Shown piece after piece: positions 5,481-9,059 of a stretch of DNA of 9,059 nucleotides. The position numbers and the translations under genes are program-made. The DNA is taken from assembly GCA_005788935.1 (NCBI GenBank), contig SYAK01000435.1:1-9059 (forward strand), read 5' to 3'. The number at the start of each line of letters is the position of its first letter. Positions within the stretch are counted from its first letter, which is position 1. Under the pieces are notes generated by a model, which made no database searches, was not told the DNA's origin, and was given only the letters and a program-made list of their open reading frames with translations. The DNA is from Pseudomonadota bacterium (GTDB lineage: Bacteria > Myxococcota > UBA9042 > PHBI01).

Positions 5481-5564
5481 TCATGGCGCCACGCATTGCG
5501 CGGGGCACTCCCCCCGGCGCTGCCCAGGCCCGGCGATCTGGCGGATGTGGGCGCGGGGCGTCAT
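5481..5564 (-). pseudogene. Remnant of a phd antitoxin gene (first ~20 codons)
   Basis: Reads MTPRAHIRQIAGPGQRRGE, aligning without gaps to MTTRTHIRPIAWLGEHPGE at the start of the intact phd gene (8088), then diverges and stops at 5481-5483 after 27 codons. It keeps a strong ribosome site (AGGAGGTC, 6 nt from the ATG) and about 55 bp of the same upstream DNA. The rest of the antitoxin and any parE are gone; higBA begins about 40 bp further on. The peptide is far too short to bind a toxin but may still be translated and its promoter may drive higBA. Confidence 0.7.
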
Positions 5565-5618
5565 GCGCTGACCTCCTGAGGCCGAAGGCTGCCTGATGGC
5601 GCCTCCGCGCGGGGCTGG
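5505..5618. repeat. Duplicated phd 5' region, copy 1
   Basis: The segment 5541-5618 aligns without gaps to 8065-8142, with roughly 68 of 78 bases the same by hand count; weaker similarity runs left to about 5505. It covers the first codons of phd, the ribosome site and about 50 bp upstream, including an identical 25-bp block at 5594-5618 that starts TGATGGCGCC. The conserved upstream block probably contains the phd promoter or operator. Confidence 0.75.
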
Positions 5619-5719
5619 GACCCACCGCCCGGCGAATCTCCATCCGGCCGTTTCGTCACATGTCCCTTTGCCAGCACATGACCCCAACGGCATCCTTGAA
5701 CCCCGCGACACCGTTGAGG

Positions 5720-6895
5720 TCAGGTTCGGAGCTCTGTGCCCTCGCGCAGGACCGCGAGGTAGTCCTCGAACACGACGGCCCGGTTCCGCCTCTGCGCGTC
5801 GCGTGGCGCGACGACCCCCGCGGCCTCGAGGACGTGCAGGGCCTTGCCCGCCGCGGGGCGCGAGCAGCCAAGGAGCGCCATGGCCCGGTTCACCGTGAGG
5901 ATCGGGTGCTCAGGCAGTCGCTCGAAGAGGCGAAGGCTCAGCAGCGTCGCGTCGTCTCGCGCGAGGAGCCGGTCGCGGTGCTCGCCGATGATGAGGTGGA
6001 GCTGTCGCGCCGTCGCGACCGCCTCATCCGCGACGGTCGCGACGCCGTCGAGGAAGAACGCGAGCCATCCCTCCCAGTCGCCATCTTCCCTGACCGCCGT
6101 CAGATGACGATAATACGCCTTGCGGTGCATCTTGAGGAAGAGGCTCAGGTAAAGCAAGGGGCGGCTGAGCAGGCCCCAATGACGAAGGAGCAGCGTGATG
6201 AGGAGGCGGCCGAGTCTCCCGTTCCCGTCGAGGTACGGGTGCAGCGTCTCGAACTGAACATGGAGGAGCCCTACCCGCACGAGCGGCGGCAGGTCGCTGG
6301 GGTCGTGAATGGCGCGCTCGAGGTCATCGAGGAGGGCGTCAAGCCGATGCGGCGGCGGCGGGACGAGCACGGCATCGCGAGGGCGCGCCCCGCCGATCCA
6401 GTCCTGCGAATTCCTGACCTCGCCGGGCTGCTTCTGGGCACCTCGTGCGCCGCGGAGCAGCCTCCGGTGCGTCTCCGAGAGGAGGCGGCGGGAGAGCGGG
6501 AGGCCATCCACCCGTCCGAGCTGGTCCCACGCAAAGTCGAGGGCGTCGACGTAGCCACAGACCTCCTCCACGTCGGCGTCCTCAGGCTCGACTCGCAGGC
6601 CACCCGCGGCCTCGGCCTCGAGGAGGTCCATAAGCGTCGCCTGCGTCCCCTCGATCTGGGCGGAGAGGACGGCCTCCTTGCGCACGAACGCGTACACGGA
6701 CCAGGCCACCGAGGGGACGAGGTCGCCCGCGAGCTCAAGGAGGCGCAGTCGCTCGCTCGCTCGCGCCAAAAGAGGCCCGAGCGCCCCACCGAGGTCGAGC
6801 GGTGGCTCCGATGGTGGCAGGGGCGCGGGGATGAAGGCCGAGACCGCGTCCCCCGCGACCGTGCTCCGCTCAAAGAATCCGGTCTTGCGCGCCAT
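5720..6895 (-). CDS. fic: Class II Fic AMP-transferase with C-terminal winged helix
   Basis: 391 residues, a usual length for stand-alone Fic proteins. The inhibitory helix motif (S/T)xxxE(G/N) is SAQIEG at 78-83 (Ser78, Glu82), N-terminal to the core, so this is class II. The active-site loop HPYLDGNGRLGR spans 219-230, with catalytic His219, Asp223 for the metal and the Asn225/Arg227/Arg230 phosphate-binding set all present; Tyr replaces the usual Phe. Residues 320-385 form a winged-helix domain (HPILTVNRAMALLGCSRPAAGKALHVLEAAGVV). Such enzymes transfer AMP from ATP to Ser, Thr or Tyr of target proteins, held off by the Glu82 finger. No separate antitoxin is needed or seen next to it. The ATG at 6895 has AAAGG about 7 nt upstream. 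The gene is intact and has its own promoter with a striking operator array. The target is unknown. Confidence 0.93.
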   Translation of the reverse strand: MARKTGFFERSTVAGDAVSAFIPAPLPPSEPPLDLGGALGPLLARASERLRLLELAGDLVPSVAWSVYAFVRKEAVLSAQIEGTQATLMDLLEAEAAGGLRVEPEDADVEEVCGYVDALDFAWDQLGRVDGLPLSRRLLSETHRRLLRGARGAQKQPGEVRNSQDWIGGARPRDAVLVPPPPHRLDALLDDLERAIHDPSDLPPLVRVGLLHVQFETLHPYLDGNGRLGRLLITLLLRHWGLLSRPLLYLSLFLKMHRKAYYRHLTAVREDGDWEGWLAFFLDGVATVADEAVATARQLHLIIGEHRDRLLARDDATLLSLRLFERLPEHPILTVNRAMALLGCSRPAAGKALHVLEAAGVVAPRDAQRRNRAVVFEDYLAVLREGTELRT

Positions 6896-6911
6896 GGAAG
6901 CCTTTGTGTGA

Positions 6912-6921
6912 AGCGAACGCT
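6912..6921. promoter_or_regulatory. fic operator-like site 3 (in the leader)
   Basis: AGCGAACGCT, a variant of the AGCG-N2-CGCT core of the main palindrome, preceded on the plus strand by GTGA as in the site at 6971. Its centre is 28 bp from the centre of the main palindrome and lies between the start site and the ribosome site of fic. Binding here is inferred from the repeated pattern only. Confidence 0.4.
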
Positions 6922-6933
6922 GCTCCGAGCAAG

Positions 6934-6962
6934 ATAATAAGCGATCGCTTATTACGCGACAA
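6934..6962 (-). promoter_or_regulatory. fic promoter (sigma70-like)
   Basis: Reading leftward: -35 TTGTCG (6962-6957), 17-bp spacer, -10 TATTAT (6939-6934), which differs from TATAAT at one position. A start near 6927 would give a leader of about 32 nt carrying AAAGG before the ATG. It is the best promoter in the window, in an AT-rich pocket within very GC-rich DNA. The spacer and -10 are covered by the 20-bp palindrome, so a bound protein would block RNA polymerase. Confidence 0.65.
6935..6954. promoter_or_regulatory. Perfect 20-bp palindrome, putative main operator of fic
   Basis: TAATAAGCGATCGCTTATTA equals its own reverse complement. It overlaps the fic -10 and spacer. The form suits a dimeric regulator such as a TetR-type protein or the Fic winged helix itself; no regulator gene lies next to it. 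Confidence 0.7.
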
Positions 6963-6970
6963 GCTTGTGA

Positions 6971-6980
6971 AGCGATCGTT
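6971..6980. promoter_or_regulatory. fic operator-like site 2 (upstream of -35)
   Basis: AGCGATCGTT, one base away from the AGCGATCGCT core of the main palindrome and preceded on the plus strand by GTGA. Its centre is 31 bp from the main centre, close to three helical turns, so both sites face the same side of the DNA, which would suit cooperative binding. Confidence 0.5.
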
Positions 6981-7123
6981 TCGCGAGCCCCGCGCAGGCG
7001 CGCGACGTGGAGCGACCTCCACGGGGTGCTTCACGCGTGACGACGTCATGGACACCTGGGAGGGGTTGGTGGTCAGCGACTGCGCGCGGCGAAGGGGACC
7101 CGCTGGCGCGCGACCGGCGGCTT

Positions 7124-7143
7124 GACCTCCAGGGGCCGAGGTC
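7124..7143. promoter_or_regulatory. Inverted repeat upstream of the DUF6364-like antitoxin
   Basis: GACCTC-8 nt-GAGGTC, 25 bp before the ATG at 7168, overlapping a -35-like TTGACC at 7122-7127. Ribbon-helix-helix antitoxins bind short inverted repeats in their own promoters, so this could be the operator. No good -10 is seen. Confidence 0.3.
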
Positions 7144-7167
7144 GCGGTCTCCTCGGAGGAGGTCCTG

Positions 7168-7422
7168 ATGCCCGCAGCCAAGGTCCAGTTGCAGGTCGAA
7201 GCGGAGGTGCTCGCAGCAGCGGCGGCCTATGCGGCGGCGCACGGGACGTCGGTGTCCCGTCTGGTCGAGGCGCTGCTCGCGGCGGTCACATCTCCCGCCT
7301 CCCCGCCCGAGGCCACGCCTGTCTTGACGCGCCTGCGCGGGTCGTTGCGCGGCGCGCAGGTTCGGGATTGGGACGCGCACCTGACCGAGATGTACGAAGG
7401 TGATGCGCGCTCGTCGACCTGA
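7168..7422 (+). CDS. DUF6364-like ribbon-helix-helix antitoxin, without its toxin
   Basis: 84 residues. Residues 4-42 (AKVQLQVEAEVLAAAAAYAAAHGTSVSRLVEALLAAV) have the short strand, helix, GTSVSRLVE turn-helix of DUF6364/VapB-like ribbon-helix-helix antitoxins; residues 50-78 (TPVLTRLRGSLRG...WDAHLTEMYEGD) match the toxin-binding C-terminal segment. Such proteins normally bind and silence a PIN-domain RNase encoded immediately downstream. Here only a short shred of a PIN gene follows. A very strong ribosome site (GGAGGAGG, 5-7 nt) supports the ATG. It is the only plus-strand gene in the right half of the window. The last five residues (ARSST) may be altered, as they are read through the broken toxin start. 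Confidence 0.8.
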   Translation: MPAAKVQLQVEAEVLAAAAAYAAAHGTSVSRLVEALLAAVTSPASPPEATPVLTRLRGSLRGAQVRDWDAHLTEMYEGDARSST

Positions 7423-7436
7423 ACCTCGTCCTTGAC
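7403..7436 (+). pseudogene. Remnant of the 5' end of a PIN-domain (VapC-like) toxin gene
   Basis: The frame at 7410-7436 reads LVDLNLVLD, the characteristic first strand of PIN toxins paired with DUF6364 antitoxins, whose start is usually M-R-(A/V)-LVDLNV(V/I)LD. An ATG at 7403 lies just before but is out of frame; two added bases (ATGCGCGCGCTC instead of ATGCGCGCTC) would restore it. After Asp the sequence no longer resembles a PIN domain and the ORF ends within about 15 codons, right at the 3' end of the convergent parE. So the toxin has been deleted, probably when the phd-parE segment was joined here. Short match, hence moderate confidence. Confidence 0.5.
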
Positions 7437-7470
7437 GGCAGCCTCGGGCTGGAGCCTTGCGTGCGCTCAG

Positions 7471-7806
7471 TCACGTGCGCATGATTCGGTCGAACACGAC
7501 GTCGGAGAGATCCCGGCGGCCGTCGAACACCGCGAGCACCGTCACACGGTCCGCGTCGACTCGGTAGAGGACGCGCCAAGGGGGCACGACCAGCTCTCGC
7601 AGCCCGACGACGCCAAAACGGGCCAGCTCCGGGACCACGCGGCCTCGCTCGGGGAAGTCGGTCAGACCCGAGGCGGCCTGGCGCAGGCGGTCGAGCACAC
7701 CGCGGGCCCGCTCGGGCGCCTGCTGCGCGATGAAATCGGTGATGCCGACGAGGTCCCGAGCGGCCTGCTCGGTCCAGCGCACCGCGTACGAGGATGGGCG
7801 GTCCAT
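7471..7806 (-). CDS. parE: ParE/RelE-family toxin
   Basis: 111 residues. YAVRWTEQAARDLVGITDFIAQQAPERARGVLDRLRQAASGLTDFPERGRVVPELARFGVVGLRELVVPPWRVLYRVDADRVTVLAVFDGRRDLSDVV contains every landmark of the ParE/RelE superfamily: two N-terminal helices, FPERGRVVPE, the RELVVPPWRVLYRV strands and the VLAVFDGRRDL ending. ParE members poison DNA gyrase and RelE members cleave mRNA; which applies cannot be told from sequence, although pairing with Phd and the long FPERGR loop are common in ParE annotations. The ATG abuts the phd stop (TGA-ATG), so antitoxin and toxin are translationally coupled. Appears intact. Confidence 0.92.
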   Translation of the reverse strand: MDRPSSYAVRWTEQAARDLVGITDFIAQQAPERARGVLDRLRQAASGLTDFPERGRVVPELARFGVVGLRELVVPPWRVLYRVDADRVTVLAVFDGRRDLSDVVFDRIMRT

Positions 7807-8088
7807 TCAGGCGCCGACGGCCGCCAGCTGCGCCTCGGCGCGCGCGAAGGCGTCCGCCTGGGACATGGTGCGGCCCGCGGCGACGTCGGCCTCGGACTGC
7901 GCCATGAGCTTGAGCATCAGGAAGGCACGCTCGCGCTCCTCCCACGTCTCGAGGTCCACCAGCACCGCGCGGGCCTCGCCAGCCTCTGTCAGCACCACGG
8001 GGCGGCGATCCGCGTCAAGCTCTCGCAGCGCTTCCCCGGGGTGTTCCCCAAGCCAGGCGATGGGGCGGATGTGGGTGCGGGTCGTCAT
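7807..8088 (-). CDS. phd: Phd/YefM-family antitoxin
   Basis: 93 residues from the ATG at 8086-8088, chosen because AGGAGGTC sits 6 nt upstream and homologues begin at this point; the frame is open for 19 further codons upstream but those are leader. The N-terminal DNA-binding part is MTTRTHIRPIAWLGEHPGEALRELDADRRPVVLTEAGEARAVLVDLETWEE, the usual Phd fold; the C-terminal helix (LKLMAQSEADVAAGRTMSQADAFARAEAQL) is the toxin-wrapping segment. It represses its own operon and neutralises the ParE encoded next to it with no intervening base. A truncated copy of its 5' end lies at 5481-5564. Confidence 0.92.
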   Translation of the reverse strand: MTTRTHIRPIAWLGEHPGEALRELDADRRPVVLTEAGEARAVLVDLETWEERERAFLMLKLMAQSEADVAAGRTMSQADAFARAEAQLAAVGA

Positions 8089-8142
8089 GTGTTGACCTCC
8101 TGAGGCGGACGGGAGGATGATGGCGCCTCCGCGCGGGGCTGG
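8028..8142. repeat. Duplicated phd 5' region, copy 2
   Basis: Counterpart of the segment at 5505-5618 (constant offset of 2524 bp, no gaps over 8065-8142). Contains the first codons of the intact phd, its ribosome site and an identical 25-bp block at 8118-8142, likely the promoter or operator of phd-parE. Confidence 0.75.
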
Positions 8143-8240
8143 CAAGGGCGCGGTCTCGTCGTCCGGGCGTGGGCATCATCAGGCCGAGGGCCCGCCGGGG
8201 TGGCGTGTCGGGGTGGCCCGAGCAGGCTCGCGGGCGTGGT

Positions 8241-8271
8241 CTTGACGGGCCCGGGCGAGTCCCCGGTCAAG
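8241..8271. terminator. Hairpin between mqsA and phd
   Basis: CTTGACGGG and CCCCGGTCAAG pair as a stem of about 9 bp with one bulged G, with a loop of about 11 nt. It stands in the 250-bp gap downstream of the MqsA-type gene and upstream of phd. No T-run follows in either direction, so an intrinsic terminator is doubtful; a protein-binding site is the alternative. The rest of the gap (8147-8395) shows no gene. Confidence 0.3.
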
Positions 8272-8395
8272 GGCACGCGTCCGGACCTGCCGCACGGCTG
8301 GGGCGGGGATCGTGGCGCAGCCTGTGCAGCGCACCCGGCAACGCAGCATCCACCGGTCGGCGTCCTGGTCGGGCCGCTTCGGGCGCGGCAGACGC

Positions 8396-8905
8396 TCAGG
8401 CGACCGCCGCCGCGGGCGCCTCGACAGGGCCCCACGCGGCCTTCAGGCGCACCGTGAGCGCGAGCGGCGCGTCGTGACGCGCGTCGATGCCTCTCAGGTC
8501 CGGCACCGGCAGGCCGCGATGCTGCGCCACGAGCAACCTGAGCAGCCTGTCCGCCGTGGCCGAGATCCGGACCGTCCGCCCCTCGCGAGAGGCCGCGTTC
8601 TCCCATCGGCTGAGCTGACTTGCGGTGACCCCGAGGGTCTCGGCCAGCGCCTCCGCCCGCAGGTTGAGCGCGGTCCGCAGGAATCGGACCTCGCCGGCCG
8701 CGAGCCGCCACCGCTTGGCGATGAGCGCCGCCGCGATCACGTCGGTCAGCTCCCGCGCGCGCGGGACCGTGACGCACGTCTCGCCGCACGCCCCACACGC
8801 CCCCTCCTCGAGCCCATCGGCGAGGATGTCAGGGATCTTCGCGGACAGGGCGCGCACGACGCGCGTCGACGTGAACGCAGGCGAACCGCAGGCTGGACAC
8901 TTCAC
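8396..8905 (-). CDS. MqsA-family antitoxin with YgiT-type zinc finger and helix-turn-helix
   Basis: 169 residues from the GTG at 8903-8905, supported by GGGAGGTG about 5 nt upstream; the frame is open further up but overlaps the preceding gene. Four Zn ligands are Cys3 and Cys6 (CPAC) and Cys37 and Cys40 (CGAC). A C-terminal Xre-like HTH spans about 66-108 (AEALAETLGVTASQLSRWENAASREGR). This two-part layout is that of MqsA, which binds the toxin through the zinc finger and DNA through the HTH. The tail from 110 (ISATADRLLRLLVAQHRGL) is typical of longer relatives and a further 40 residues of unknown role follow. Its GTG overlaps the stop of the upstream toxin-like gene (GTGA), fitting a toxin-first operon. 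Confidence 0.85.
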   Translation of the reverse strand: MKCPACGSPAFTSTRVVRALSAKIPDILADGLEEGACGACGETCVTVPRARELTDVIAAALIAKRWRLAAGEVRFLRTALNLRAEALAETLGVTASQLSRWENAASREGRTVRISATADRLLRLLVAQHRGLPVPDLRGIDARHDAPLALTVRLKAAWGPVEAPAAAVA

Positions 8906-9059
8906 GCGACACCTCCCTGATGAAAGACCGTCACGACCACCACGTCGGGGGCCACGACCTCGAAGCAGACGACCATGGACACCCCGTAGGCGAGCCAACG
9001 CCCCGGACCGTTACTGCTCTGCGAGACGTCCCCCTCCCGGGCCGCGGAGTCGAGCTCGG
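8902..9059 (-). CDS. DUF4258-like toxin, C-terminal 51 residues (5' end beyond the window)
   Basis: The minus frame is open from the window edge to a TGA at 8902-8904 that overlaps the GTG of the MqsA-type gene. The visible part reads ELDSAAREGDVSQSSNGPGRWLAYGVSMVVCFEVVAPDVVVVTVFHQGGVA: a Gly-Arg-Trp strand, then two hydrophobic strands ending in VVVVTVF, as in DUF4258 and other small RelE/MqsR-like toxins. Position directly before a MqsA-type antitoxin supports this. Too little is present to see the catalytic N-terminal half. Inference: an mRNA-cleaving toxin of the MqsR/DUF4258 group. Confidence 0.65.
   Translation of the reverse strand, partial: ELDSAAREGDVSQSSNGPGRWLAYGVSMVVCFEVVAPDVVVVTVFHQGGVA

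Noticed and set aside
5660..6937. Long plus-strand open frame (425 codons) opposite fic
   Set aside because: Shadow of the Fic gene; low-complexity composition and no recognisable motif, while the minus strand has the complete Fic signature.
8089..8145. Longer start for Phd at 8145
   Set aside because: The AGGAGGTC ribosome site lies inside this extension, 6 nt before the ATG at 8088, and homologues begin there. The extension is conserved with the phd remnant because it is promoter DNA.
8906..8998. Longer start for the MqsA-type antitoxin at 8998
   Set aside because: It would overlap most of the upstream toxin tail; the zinc finger begins at the GTG 8905, which has a strong ribosome site.
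1..9059. CRISPR array, tRNA, rRNA or complete insertion sequence
   Set aside because: No regularly spaced repeats of suitable length, no cloverleaf or rRNA stretches and no DDE or Tyr/Ser recombinase motifs could be found on either strand.

Overview
The window looks like a GC-rich genome of the Myxococcota (Polyangia-like). GC is high throughout, and the second gene encodes a secreted protein ending in a MYXO-CTERM-type tail (Cys, hydrophobic helix, RRRR). That tail is the best taxonomic clue; species cannot be read from the sequence.

Left flank (1-1029): the 3' end of an HMG-CoA lyase gene (leucine degradation), convergent after 6 bp with the MYXO-CTERM protein gene. These are ordinary chromosomal genes. 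From 1030 onward the sequence is accessory.

ATPase-nuclease block (1228-3613): an AAA-like ATPase with a C-terminal PD-(D/E)XK nuclease domain (2056-3543) has lost its last ~50 codons to a 2-nt deletion near 3430. About 500 bp upstream lies a 5'-truncated second copy of just the nuclease domain (1540-1914), which is still in frame through the point where the full gene is broken. A minus-strand ORF fragment with coding-like base use fills 1228-1539.

Three-gene minus-strand operon (4592-3759): genes overlap by 4 bp or lie 1 bp apart. The first has an in-frame TAG at codon 14. The second resembles only the C-terminal part of a nucleotidyltransferase. The third is a small protein with two FRSVE repeats. 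I read the unit as decayed.

Toxin-antitoxin and Fic block (4774-9059): a higB-higA pair with a palindromic putative operator; the first ~20 codons of a phd antitoxin gene upstream of it; a complete class II Fic AMP-transferase with C-terminal winged helix; an orphan DUF6364-like antitoxin followed by a shred of a PIN toxin gene; an intact phd-parE pair; and a MqsA-type antitoxin with the end of a DUF4258-like toxin at the right edge. Except for the DUF6364-like gene, all read leftward.

The whole reads as an island in which small toxin-antitoxin modules have been stacked, duplicated and partly eroded. The apparently intact modules are higBA, phd-parE, fic and probably the MqsA/DUF4258 pair. 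At least four other genes are broken. The most intriguing regulatory signal is an array of three AGCG-N2-CGYT sites over the fic promoter, the central one a perfect 20-bp palindrome. I see no CRISPR array, tRNA, rRNA or recognisable transposase.
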